DNA from: Planctomycetota bacterium
Lineage (GTDB): Bacteria > Planctomycetota > PUPC01 > JACPCR01
DNA: 64,000 nucleotides
Direction of reading: 5' to 3'
Assembly: GCA_016179685.1 (NCBI GenBank)
Contig: JACPCR010000064.1
Location: 1-64,000, forward strand
Shown here: positions 56,496 to 64,000 of the stretch, one piece after another
Layout of the letters: the number at the start of each line of letters is the position of its first letter
Position numbering within the stretch: position 1 is the first letter of the stretch
Position numbers and translations under genes: made by a program
Notes under the pieces: generated by a model
Told to the model about the DNA's origin: nothing
Database searches by the model: none
What the model saw: only the letters and a program-made list of their open reading frames with translations

Positions 56496-58436
56496 TCACC
56501 GGAGGTTGTAGGGCCAGAAGGCGTACATGGCTCTACCGGTGTAGAGGGGAGTGAGACACCACAGGCCGCCGAAAAGGTAATCGCCCAGAACCAGTCCCAT
56601 GAAGAAAGGCAGGTAGCGCCGGTAGCTGCCGGCGCCTCCGTAGCGGATGATGGCGGCCTTGAAGGACCAGGCGACGAGGATGGGGCACCAGATGAGATGC
56701 ATGGACCAGCTCGTCGAGATGGCGAAGCCCATGGGGTGCAAGGGGACGCCCGGCCAGAGCATCTTCAGCAGGGGCATCAGGATCACGATGAGGAAGCCGA
56801 GGGCGTAGAAGAAGAGGCCCCGTTCATCCGGGCCTTCGGGGTGTTCCATCCATTTTTCGAGTCGGCGGTAGGGGAAGCCTCCGAATCCGGGCATCAGCCC
56901 AGGGGCGCCCGTGGGGCTTCCATAGCAGATGTGCAGAAGCGCCCAGAAGGAGGCGATGCATCCGGCGGCGACGGCCGCCATCTGGGCGAGGAGCATGATG
57001 CGCTGCGACATCCGGGTCTTATCCGCCAGGCGGAAACCTTCGAGGGAGTGCGCCATGGGATGGCCGCGGTAGGCCCGATTGAAGCCGAAGAAGACGCTGA
57101 GGACGCCCAGGCTGTTCCCGCCGAGGTTCTGGGTCCCGAGCACCGAGGGCAGGATGAAGTCCGGCCCCGCGAAGTGGAGGTCGTGGGCCGGCGGCCCGCA
57201 CGTGGCCCGCATGCGGGCGATCCCGACGGCGATGGCGAGATAGAGCAGGAAGAAGAGAACGGCGAGAGGGAGGGAAAGGCCGGCGCACCAGGAGAAAAGG
57301 ACGAGGGCGGCGAGGCCAGCCGCCGCGCCCAGGACTGCCCCGCGGTAGCTCAGAGCCTCGCCTTCGTCGGACACGGACGAGGGCAGGCCGCGGATTCTCT
57401 TCCAGGCCTCGCGGAGGTGGCCGCGTCCGATCCAGAGCGCCGCCGCCGCAATGCCGAGATAGGCGCCCGCGGCCTGCTGGTTCACCATCTGAGGACCCAG
57501 GTGGCCGCGCTCCTGGTAGCCCAACCAGGCAAAAACCACCGCCTCGGCCTTCCAGAAAAAAAAGAAAAACCACCCGGAAAAGAGCATGTCCAGAGGCATC
57601 AGGTAGCTGAGGCCCACCACGGACGGATAGTAGGCGATGGGAAACCAGCCTGCCGCGTTCCAGGGATGTCCCATGGAATGGAAGAGGGGCCCGATGTCAT
57701 GCGGCCACACGGGCACTGCGGGTACGTCCGGGTACACGTAATTGAAGCCATTGATCAGGCTGATGCCGCCGGCGAGGAGGAAACCGAGCAGGAAGGTGCG
57801 ATTCCAGCAGAGCACCTTGGGCCTCGTGGCGAGGGCCAGAGGAAGCTCGACCACGGGGAACGCCAGGCGCTCGTTCTCGTTCCACTCTTTCCGGAAAAGG
57901 ATGTTGAGGCACACCGTGGTGAACACGAGAATGCAAAGGAAGGCGGTCCAGGCGAGTACGGGGAAAATCCAGGGACGGAAATTCTCGGGCCGGTAGAGGC
58001 TGGAACGGCCATCGTAGAAGTTCTTCACCGCCTCGGGTGAATCCACCATCAACGCGGAAGGGAGATGGTCGATGAAGAGGTCCGGCCAGCCGTTCCAGGG
58101 GCCGGCATAGTAATAGGGATAGGTCAGGGTCGGCGTCAGCACCTGGAGCATGTCGTGCCCGCCCATGGCGGAGGCGAGGGAGAGCATGACGTAGACCACG
58201 AGAATCTCGGCGGGATGGAGGGCCTGGCGGGGCCACCTCCGGCGCACCTGATGGTTGACGAGGATGAGGACGCAGAGGAGCAGGATGACGTTGAAGAAGA
58301 GGGAGATGGTCGTCGGGTGTCCCGAGTACCACACGGCCTCGATCTGCATGATCCAATAGGCGTTGAAGGGGATCAGCAGGAGGCTGATGAGGAAGGCGCG
58401 AGGCCGGACCGGCGTGGCGTCCCGCGAGGATGGCAT
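56496..58436 (-). CDS. Large polytopic membrane protein (DUF6785/DUF6784-like)
   Basis: The 646-residue protein has about 12 to 14 hydrophobic segments (for example FLISLLLIPFNAYWI, LFFNVILLLCVLILVN, GLAALVLFSWCAGLSLPLAV). Conserved-looking loops include MGGHDMLQVL, GWPDLFIDHLP, NENERLAFPVVELPLAL and TQNLGGNSLGVLSVFFGFNR. It resembles the DUF6785/DUF6784 proteins seen in Planctomycetota and Armatimonadota, distantly related to oligopeptide-transporter proteins. A transport role is likely but the substrate is unknown. It has no ATPase or binding-protein partner nearby. Confidence 0.75.
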   Translation of the reverse strand: MPSSRDATPVRPRAFLISLLLIPFNAYWIMQIEAVWYSGHPTTISLFFNVILLLCVLILVNHQVRRRWPRQALHPAEILVVYVMLSLASAMGGHDMLQVLTPTLTYPYYYAGPWNGWPDLFIDHLPSALMVDSPEAVKNFYDGRSSLYRPENFRPWIFPVLAWTAFLCILVFTTVCLNILFRKEWNENERLAFPVVELPLALATRPKVLCWNRTFLLGFLLAGGISLINGFNYVYPDVPAVPVWPHDIGPLFHSMGHPWNAAGWFPIAYYPSVVGLSYLMPLDMLFSGWFFFFFWKAEAVVFAWLGYQERGHLGPQMVNQQAAGAYLGIAAAALWIGRGHLREAWKRIRGLPSSVSDEGEALSYRGAVLGAAAGLAALVLFSWCAGLSLPLAVLFFLLYLAIAVGIARMRATCGPPAHDLHFAGPDFILPSVLGTQNLGGNSLGVLSVFFGFNRAYRGHPMAHSLEGFRLADKTRMSQRIMLLAQMAAVAAGCIASFWALLHICYGSPTGAPGLMPGFGGFPYRRLEKWMEHPEGPDERGLFFYALGFLIVILMPLLKMLWPGVPLHPMGFAISTSWSMHLIWCPILVAWSFKAAIIRYGGAGSYRRYLPFFMGLVLGDYLFGGLWCLTPLYTGRAMYAFWPYNLR

Positions 58437-58499
58437 GGTTGAGTATCCCTGTCGAAGCCCGCAGGGCGCATTTCGAGCACACCGTGTGAGAAATGCGGG

Positions 58500-59543
58500 T
58501 CAGTCCCAAGGTTCGCTGGACACAGCGAGAGCCGCTTCGAATTCCCGGATGGCCCGCGTTTCCATCCGGCCTGCGGCGCGGTAGGTCCGAGCCAGGGCCT
58601 GTCGTTTCTCGGGCCGACGGAGCATGGCGGCCGCGCTTTCGCATCCGCCGAAATCGGCGGCGGCTGGCTGGAGGAGCGTCACGACGCGTGCGAAGCTGGA
58701 GCGCGCCCTTTCGATGTGGTTTGCCTCCTGACGCAGCCAGCGAGTGGCCCGGACGCAGAACTCGAGGGCGCCGCGCTTGGAATTCAAAATGCCCAGGAAG
58801 CCCAGCCCGACTTCGCGCGCCACGTCCGGATCAGCGGCCTCGTCGTCCGAAAGTGCCTCGAGAGCCTGCGACCAGCCGTCGAAGCTCGTCGCCCCCGCCG
58901 CCCCTTCGTGCTCGTATTCGCGTGCCACCTGCACGCATTGTTCGAGCGCCAAACGCGCCAGCAGCGCCTCCGGCGGAGGTGGGGACACCGGTTCGAACAG
59001 ACACAGGCGCGCCCCGACACGGCGCACAACCTCCAGCTCCAGCGCCTCGTATTCGTGAAAGCGCTGGCCCCAGGTCCGGATGAAGACGTGACGGCAGCCG
59101 CTGTCATGTCCGATCACGGGATACCACCAGCCCTCATGCTCCTGGGGCCACCAGGCCAGCCCGGGCCGGGACTCCGCAATGCTTCGAGTCAGGTCCTCTT
59201 GAAAGGCCTCCACGCCAGCTTGGCCGAGAAAATCGAACCCGGTGGTCTTGAGTCGGAAATGGGCCGCGACGCTTTCGACCGCCGCCAGGGAGACCGCCGG
59301 CGTCTTCTGGCGCAGGCCGCCGGCTGGCCGGAGGATATCGCCGGCGGCCGCAGCGACGAGCCAGTAGGGATACTTGCGTCCGAGGGCCACCAGCACGGGA
59401 TGCAGGCCGCTGGCCAGCGGCAGTCGGTCTTCCATCACGCCCACATGGCTGAGATACCAGCAGGGGCTGGGGCTGACGTCCGTGGTAATCATGCAATCGA
59501 GGGAACAGCGAATCTTCGTCTCGAAACGATGAAAGTGCTTCAC
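58500..59543 (-). CDS. Protein of unknown function (347 aa)
   Basis: From a GTG at 59543 the protein begins MKHFHRFETKIRCSLDCMIT. The central part (ARPGLAWWPQ-like RPGLAWWPQEHEGWWYPVIG) is rich in aromatic residues. The second half is helical with regular Leu/Ala spacing, ending AGRMETRAIREFEAALAVSS. It faintly resembles BtrH/peptidase-like N-terminal regions, but no family can be asserted. It lacks a signal peptide. A GTGAGAAATGCGGG repeat word lies immediately downstream at about 58487. The next ATG (59492) is an alternative start. Confidence 0.6.
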   Translation of the reverse strand: MKHFHRFETKIRCSLDCMITTDVSPSPCWYLSHVGVMEDRLPLASGLHPVLVALGRKYPYWLVAAAAGDILRPAGGLRQKTPAVSLAAVESVAAHFRLKTTGFDFLGQAGVEAFQEDLTRSIAESRPGLAWWPQEHEGWWYPVIGHDSGCRHVFIRTWGQRFHEYEALELEVVRRVGARLCLFEPVSPPPPEALLARLALEQCVQVAREYEHEGAAGATSFDGWSQALEALSDDEAADPDVAREVGLGFLGILNSKRGALEFCVRATRWLRQEANHIERARSSFARVVTLLQPAAADFGGCESAAAMLRRPEKRQALARTYRAAGRMETRAIREFEAALAVSSEPWD

Positions 59544-59644
59544 CTCGTCCGCTGTAAAGAAACCGACATTCCCATCCGGCCCACCGATTTTCCCGTCGAG
59601 AACGGCCTATGCCCCTTCCGCAAGGGTGTGGAAAATTTTGAAGC

Positions 59645-61186
59645 TTATCGGTCCAGCTCCGATGGCGGGGCAGTCACCTTCTTGTGCTTTTCGAGCCATT
59701 CCTGCAACTCGGTCAACTCCTTGTAGAGCGCCTCCGTCGAGCTCATCTCATCGGCAAACAACTCACGGTTCTTCTTCACTGCCGCCACCTTCAGCTTTAC
59801 CAGCTCGAGGCACTTCTGGGCCGCCTCCTGGCACTTCTTCGTCCGGTCACGCCACTGCTTGCCACCGTCGTTGAAGAACTTGACTTCCGATTTCTCCTCC
59901 TGGATCAGCACGTACTCCACCCGGCTCGGATGCGCACGGTCCGCCTCATCGTGAAGCTTTTCGATCCGGGAATTCAGGAGTTCCATGTCCCGCTTCAGCT
60001 TCGCTTCCTTCTCCTGCTTTTCCTTGACCCGGTCCGCCGTCGCTTCGGCCTTCTTCGCTCCGCCGGATTCCAGGCCCGCCTCCACTTCCTCCTTCATCTT
60101 GGCGATGCGCTCGGCTGTCGCCTTGGTCCCCTCGCCTTCGATCTTCGCCTCACGCCGCAAGACGCCCTCGATCTCGTCCTCCGCCACCGCCTCCCCAGCC
60201 TTTAACCGGCGGATCATGGCCGTTGACGCCGACTTCAATTCCTTTTTCTGATTGGCGGTCTGGGCAGCGAACTTGGCCTTCTGCCGCGCCAGCGAGCCTT
60301 CCGCGGCCTTCAATTCCTCCTGGAGCTTCGCCATCTCCTTCCCGAGCTTCTCAATCGCCGCATGTTTCTCCTTCCGCTCGTCATTCGTCAACCGGTCCAC
60401 CGCCAGGGAATTCTGCTCCGCCGACTTCGTCTCCTCGCTGGTCGAGATCGCTTCCTGGATCCGGCTGACCTCCTTCTCCGCGTCCACCCACTGGCTGGCC
60501 ACCGAGTCCTCGATCTCCTGCTTCAAAGCCGATTCCACGATCTCCACCATCTTCACCCGCTTGAGCACCTCGGGCTTCAGTTCCCCGCCCGACGGCTTCG
60601 CGCTGGTCTCGGCCGACGTCGCCGCAGCGGCTGCCGCCCCGGCCACCCACTCCTCGTTCACCTTCTTGTGCCCGAGGGCCCCGTGGGCCTGGTCCGCAAA
60701 GGGGTGCGACGGGTTGATTTCCAGGCTCTTCTGGAACAGGCCGTTCGCCTCACGGCTCAGCTTGACGGACCGCGCCCACACGCCGAGCTGGTAGTGCCCC
60801 TCGGCATCGTCGGCGGCCAGAGCCGCCTGGCGTTTCCGAAGCTCCTGCACGGCCTCGTTGGCCTTCGATGCCTTGCGTTCATACGCCGCAATCCGGTCCC
60901 GGGCCAGCGTCTGCCGGCCTCCAACGGTCTTGAGCACCAGGGACTGGATTCGGCCCGTGATCACCTGGCCGCCCTGGAGCACGATCTGGTCCTTTTCCGC
61001 GCTGAGATGGATGTCCTGGAGCTTTTCCAGGTCCGCCGCGCCCAGCGACTTGCCTCCATCGGCGAGGACGATTTGTTCCAAAGTCCCTTCAAGCTTTCCG
61101 CCATCTTTGAGCTGCAGACTATCCGCGGAGACGTGCGCCAGAGGCCAGGCCACCGCCAAGATGAATTCCCATGCCACTCGCTTCAT
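59645..61186 (-). CDS. Secreted TPR/coiled-coil protein
   Basis: The 513-residue protein has a probable signal peptide (MKRVAWEFILAVAWPLAHVSA), a beta-rich N-terminal part resembling an SH3-like/DUF-type lead (LQLKDGGKLEGTLEQIVLAD), and a single TPR-like pair near residues 125-165 (HYQLGVWARSVKLSREANGL, FQKSLEINPSHPFADQAHGA). A long charged coiled coil runs to the C-terminus (for example KLQEELKAAEGSLARQKAKF). Such proteins are common periplasmic scaffolds in Planctomycetota-like bacteria. No enzyme motif is seen. It stands alone, upstream of repeat-rich DNA. Confidence 0.7.
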   Translation of the reverse strand: MKRVAWEFILAVAWPLAHVSADSLQLKDGGKLEGTLEQIVLADGGKSLGAADLEKLQDIHLSAEKDQIVLQGGQVITGRIQSLVLKTVGGRQTLARDRIAAYERKASKANEAVQELRKRQAALAADDAEGHYQLGVWARSVKLSREANGLFQKSLEINPSHPFADQAHGALGHKKVNEEWVAGAAAAAATSAETSAKPSGGELKPEVLKRVKMVEIVESALKQEIEDSVASQWVDAEKEVSRIQEAISTSEETKSAEQNSLAVDRLTNDERKEKHAAIEKLGKEMAKLQEELKAAEGSLARQKAKFAAQTANQKKELKSASTAMIRRLKAGEAVAEDEIEGVLRREAKIEGEGTKATAERIAKMKEEVEAGLESGGAKKAEATADRVKEKQEKEAKLKRDMELLNSRIEKLHDEADRAHPSRVEYVLIQEEKSEVKFFNDGGKQWRDRTKKCQEAAQKCLELVKLKVAAVKKNRELFADEMSSTEALYKELTELQEWLEKHKKVTAPPSELDR

Positions 61187-61408
61187 GACAGCACCACCTT
61201 CGAAAAAGCGCCTTTTTCAGGGATGGCCTATTTTCCATCAAGTCCCTCACGCCTTCAACCCGCATCCTTCATCGCTCCGCCATCTCCGCCCACCCCCCCC
61301 GGCCGTGACCGAAGGCGGCCTCGGGATTCTCCAAGCACTTCCCAGCGCAGCGGGATGCCGCCGATACCGAGAGCCTCCCGCGGATTCTCCCGGATTTGTC
61401 TTCCAGGA

Positions 61409-61499
61409 CTTGTCCCTATGGGAGGGACGTTGGGAGGGGTCCCGTTTCCCTTCCGCAGGAATCCCGTTGGGAGGCGGGATTCCTCCCATAGGGACAGGT
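61409..61499. repeat. ACTTGTCCCYATGGGAGG palindrome family, copy 2
   Basis: ACTTGTCCCTATGGGAGG (61409..61426) and CCTCCCATAGGGACAGGT (61482..61499) are the arms seen at 7055..7101. Here they enclose a second hairpin, GGAATCCCG...CGGGATTCC (61458..61483). The 487 bp between 61187 and 61673 contain no supported gene. Confidence 0.8.
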
Positions 61500-61508
61500 C
61501 CGGGAGGG

Positions 61509-61559
61509 ATCGTGATTTGCGAAGCTTGGGGGCTCTCTTCGTTGTGACAGAGAGAAACA
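61509..61559. repeat. CTTCGTTGTGACAGAG repeat, copy 2
   Basis: It is a second copy of 31508..31558 (about nine differences in 51 bp), in the same orientation, here directly after the palindrome at 61409..61499. Confidence 0.75.
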
Positions 61560-61673
61560 GGTGGTTTCAGCTACCGAGGACTGGCCAGGAAGAGACAATG
61601 CCTTGTTGGGTGGCGGGTATGACTCGCCTTGAAAGAGTCCTCTCCAGAAAGCCTTCTCGTCTTCAAGTCGTTG

Positions 61674-62384
61674 TCATGCGCCATCCTCACTCCGATGAAG
61701 CCACCTCACTCGCAAGAGATCGACCAGCATCTTCGCCGAGTCCACTACCGGCCGGATTTTCGTGGTTTCCGAGTCCAACCATTCGACGGGCAACTCGGCG
61801 ATGCGCAGCCCCATCCGTTGAGCCAGGTAAAGAATTTCCACATCGAATGCAAAGCCATCGAGTTTCTGCCGAGAGAACAGCTTCGTTGCAGCCGAGGCGC
61901 GGAAACCCTTGAATCCGCACTGGGTATCATGAACCCCACCGACGGCAAATATCCGGACCAGCCGATTAAACACGTGTCCCATCGTCCTCCGGTATCCCCG
62001 TGAGGTGGCCACCACGCGGGCGCCGGACACGCTCCTCGAGCCGATCACCACGTCGTGACCTTCTTCCAGCATGCGCAACAGGGGCTGCAGATACTCGGGC
62101 GGGACGGAGAGGTCAGCGTCCATGAAGACCCGGAACTCCCCGGTGGCCGCGAGGATTCCCTGCCGGACGGCGTAGCCCTTTCCATGGTTGGACTCGTTCC
62201 GAAGCACCTTTGCCGGTGGACTCACCGCCCGGGCCGTCCCGTCTGAGCTTCCATCGTCCACCACCAGGACTTCCGCCCGCAGCCCTGCGGCCTCAGAGTA
62301 GCGCGACAGCCGATCGAGCGTCTGGGGCAGTCTTTTCACCTCGTTGAACGCGGGGATGATGATGGAAACCGTTCGGGAGGCCAT
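61674..62384 (-). CDS. Family 2 glycosyltransferase (dolichyl-phosphate hexose synthase-like)
   Basis: From the ATG at 62384 the protein (about 236 residues) begins MASRTVSIIIPAFNEVKRLP. It has EVLVVDDGSSDGTA and MDADLSVPPEYL (DxD), the nucleotide-sugar and metal motifs of GT-A family 2. NHGKGYAVRQGILAATGEFR, IGSRSV and DTQCGFKGF are those of the DPM1/ALG5-like branch that makes polyprenyl-phosphate hexose. A TTG at 62420 would extend it by 12 codons but has no support. It lacks the C-terminal transmembrane pair of GtrB. The sugar made probably feeds envelope glycan assembly. Confidence 0.87.
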   Translation of the reverse strand: MASRTVSIIIPAFNEVKRLPQTLDRLSRYSEAAGLRAEVLVVDDGSSDGTARAVSPPAKVLRNESNHGKGYAVRQGILAATGEFRVFMDADLSVPPEYLQPLLRMLEEGHDVVIGSRSVSGARVVATSRGYRRTMGHVFNRLVRIFAVGGVHDTQCGFKGFRASAATKLFSRQKLDGFAFDVEILYLAQRMGLRIAELPVEWLDSETTKIRPVVDSAKMLVDLLRVRWLHRSEDGA

Positions 62385-62502
62385 GAAGAGAATGTCCTGG
62401 CCAAAGGCTGTTATGAGCAAAGGATTCGTGGACTTGAAAGAGTCAGTTTCCGAACAATAATGTCACTTACAGATGGCATTCGTCAAAGGATTCCGGCATA
62501 CG

Positions 62503-62552
62503 CTAGGTGACGAGTTGGCAAGTGCACCCGCACGTGCCAACTCGTCACCTAG
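62503..62552. repeat. 50 bp palindrome with AAGTGC centre
   Basis: CTAGGTGACGAGTTGGCA and its exact reverse complement flank AGTGCACCCGCACG. Both the GACGAGTT outer arm and the CTAG end match the palindrome at 25217..25266; the CACCCGCAC centre matches 56411..56450. Confidence 0.87.
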
Positions 62553-62568
62553 GAGTTTACCGCAATCA

Positions 62569-62709
62569 TTGAAAAAGACGCAGCGGGAAGGACTTTCTCA
62601 CTTCCTGGGGACGGTTTCCCGACCCGGCGAAGTTGTGGCCGAACCCCGGCAAGTCGAGATTCCCCATTTCTTGGCCAGAAAGATATGCCGGGGACTTTCC
62701 ATCCCTTAA
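62569..62709 (+). pseudogene. hicA: Possible HicA remnant
   Basis: A short frame encodes KKTQREGLSHFLG and ends RQVEIPHFLARKICRGLSIP, which resembles the HicA C-terminus (EI-x-FLARKICKDL-x-IP). The active-site region is not recognisable in this frame, so it is at best a decayed toxin. It lies between two palindromes. No HicB is adjacent. Confidence 0.3.
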
Positions 62710-62770
62710 ATGGGTTGAGAGAAATGGTCTTCTTGCGCCATCACCCGCCCTCTGCACCAGCCGGTTTCTG

Positions 62771-62826
62771 TTCCAGTTTTCAGCGGTGGAAATGCGGACA
62801 CGCATTTTCGCCGCTGAAAACTGGAA
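62771..62826. repeat. 56 bp palindrome with AAATGCG centre
   Basis: TTCCAGTTTTCAGCGG and CCGCTGAAAACTGGAA are exact complements. Inside, AAATGCG-GACA-CGCATTT forms a second stem after a TGG/TCG mismatch. The centre matches the family of palindromes at 25217, 33772, 56411 and 62503, while the arms are unrelated. Confidence 0.85.
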
Positions 62827-62858
62827 TCCTGCAATTCTATTGAAGCAGGACCTTCGTA

Positions 62859-64000
62859 GTGAAGCTCAAGAAAATCCTGAAGTTTGCGGCCGCAGGTGCA
62901 GGCATCCTTCTGGCACTGGTCCTCCTGCTGTTGGGCGGCCTCAGGCTCTATTTCTCCGACTCGCGGCTGCGCCAGATGGCCCTCGATGCTGCCGCACAGG
63001 CCTTCGGTCGGCCCGGCGTCCTCGAGATCACACAAGTCCGCCTTCGTCTCACGGGTTATCTGGAGGTCGCTGGCATCAAGCTGCGGCAGCCCTCCACTGA
63101 CGCCCGGCCGCCGATCCTCCAGGTCGATGCCCTTCGAATCCGATTCCGCCTTCTACCTCTTCTCCGCGGCAGGCTCGTTCTCGAGGACGTTATCCTTGAA
63201 CGGCCGGAGTTGCAGCTCGAACAGCGGGCTGGACAGTGGAATTTTCAGGCCCTGTGCCCTCCGCCGGCGACGCCGACACCGGCGGTCGCACCGGCCCCGA
63301 GCCGGCCGCCCGCCCTTCCCCTTGATGTTTTTCTTCATCGGCTCGAATTGAGGGACCTTCGCGCCCGGCTCAACTTCGAGGACGGCAGCGGGATCGAAGT
63401 GCCTTCCGCCAGCATGTTGGCCCATGCTTCCCTGGTGGGCCCCCTCGCCACCCTCAGCGTCACGCAGACGCTCCAGATTCCCAGGTGGGTCGCCACGCTG
63501 AACGGCCGGCCTCCCCTTGAGCTTCCACTCGATGAGACCCTGGAACTGAGGGTGGACCTAGCCACGGGTGACCTGGCGATGCTACACGGGCGAGTCGCCA
63601 TTCCTGGCCTGGCCAGCGTGGAACTTTCGGGCCGGGCCGAGGCCTTTGGACAACAGAACCTCGAGCTCTCCGACCTCCACCTCAACCTGGACCTCCAGGC
63701 CCTGACCGTCAGGACCGCTGATGTCCTCCAGACCGTGTCGGGACCCCTTACCCTGCAGGGCACGCTTGATGTCCATCTCCAGGCCAGGGGCGAGCTTCCT
63801 TCCGATGCCCACCCGTCCACTTCGCTCAGGGTCGATGGCCGGGCGCGCCTGGAACTGCCCTTCCTCGAGGCCAGCCGCTACGAGGCCCGGGTGGAGAGCC
63901 TCCTCGCCGACCTCAAGGCCTCGGGCCAGGTCAGCCTTCCTTCCGGGGAACTCGATCGGCCCTATGACTCAGACCTTCAGGTGCAGGTGCAGAACGCCCA
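62859..64000 (+). CDS. AsmA-like envelope protein, truncated by window end
   Basis: A GTG at 62859, with AGGA about nine bases upstream, opens a frame that continues to the end of the window without a stop, giving at least 380 residues. The N-terminus has a basic start and one membrane anchor (FAAAGAGILLALVLLLLGGL), then DSRLRQMALDAAAQAFGRPG. The rest is repetitive beta structure, with segments such as LEVAGIKLRQPS, LRIRFRLLPLLRGRLVLEDV and ILERPELQLEQ, as in AsmA/TamB/DUF748 proteins that span or bridge the envelope. Proteins of this group carry lipids or help build the outer membrane. A palindrome lies just upstream at 62771..62826. Confidence 0.75.
   Translation, partial: MKLKKILKFAAAGAGILLALVLLLLGGLRLYFSDSRLRQMALDAAAQAFGRPGVLEITQVRLRLTGYLEVAGIKLRQPSTDARPPILQVDALRIRFRLLPLLRGRLVLEDVILERPELQLEQRAGQWNFQALCPPPATPTPAVAPAPSRPPALPLDVFLHRLELRDLRARLNFEDGSGIEVPSASMLAHASLVGPLATLSVTQTLQIPRWVATLNGRPPLELPLDETLELRVDLATGDLAMLHGRVAIPGLASVELSGRAEAFGQQNLELSDLHLNLDLQALTVRTADVLQTVSGPLTLQGTLDVHLQARGELPSDAHPSTSLRVDGRARLELPFLEASRYEARVESLLADLKASGQVSLPSGELDRPYDSDLQVQVQNA

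Noticed and set aside
56334..58040. Long plus-strand open frame opposite the polytopic membrane protein
   Set aside because: The sequence is a charged Gly/Glu/Arg-rich complement of the hydrophobic segments on the minus strand, a known artefact of membrane-protein genes.

Overview
The window is high-GC bacterial DNA that looks like an assembled genome from an uncultivated lineage. No rRNA, tRNA or marker gene fixes the taxonomy. The content (seven uroporphyrinogen-decarboxylase-like (UroD-like) proteins, two non-pyrrolysine MttB-like methyltransferases, Gfo/Idh/MocA dehydrogenase, PhyH dioxygenase, PQQ/NHL/BNR/kelch propellers, a DUF6785-type membrane protein, a tandem ADP-ribosylglycohydrolase) resembles gene sets known from Planctomycetota, Hydrogenedentota, Sumerlaeota and Lentisphaerota. 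That placement is inference only.

Layout. 0.1-6.7 kb: a repeat and gene remnant, then sugar isomerase and Gfo/Idh dehydrogenase divergent from a PhyH dioxygenase, a UroD-like gene and an MttB-like gene. 7.3-13.9 kb: small plus-strand genes, mostly toxin-antitoxin (TA) pairs, separated by a recurring ~100 bp hairpin repeat with features of integron attC sites. Three of these genes are frameshifted, and one UroD-like gene on the minus strand interrupts the series. 13.9-25.0 kb: a minus-strand redox operon encoding two PQQ-type propellers, a small Cys protein, an NHL propeller, a Tat-type ferredoxin, a NapH/NosR-type membrane ferredoxin, a fused NuoE-NuoF flavoprotein and a GltD-like Fe-S flavoprotein. 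25-31.4 kb: palindromic repeats, an unknown protein, a UroD-like gene, a radical SAM protein with a C-x14-C-x2-C cluster motif, and a tandem ADP-ribosylglycohydrolase.

31.8-38.9 kb: a plus-strand cluster starting with an AhpD-like gene whose second redox cysteine codon is TGA (candidate selenocysteine), then UroD, UroD, UroD, MttB, UroD. No corrinoid protein is present. 39-45.1 kb: a large secreted carbohydrate-binding/glycosidase-like protein, a kelch protein and a CocE-type hydrolase. 45.3-46.2 kb: an isolated HicAB pair flanked by the same attC-like repeat. 46.2-51.7 kb: FAD oxidoreductase, M14-type peptidase and SufR-like regulator, divergent from a Rieske-helical fusion protein. 52-64 kb: LolD-like ATPase, HpcH aldolase, cyclase, nucleotidyltransferase pair, BNR sialidase-like protein, DUF6785-like membrane protein, two unknown proteins, a glycosyltransferase and the start of an AsmA-like gene that runs off the window.

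Intergenic DNA is rich in repeats: attC-like hairpins, ~50 bp near-perfect palindromes with a shared centre but different arms, a MITE-like element, and several dispersed repeats. The strongest leads are the TGA-containing AhpD-like gene, the integron-like TA cassette series, and the palindrome family.
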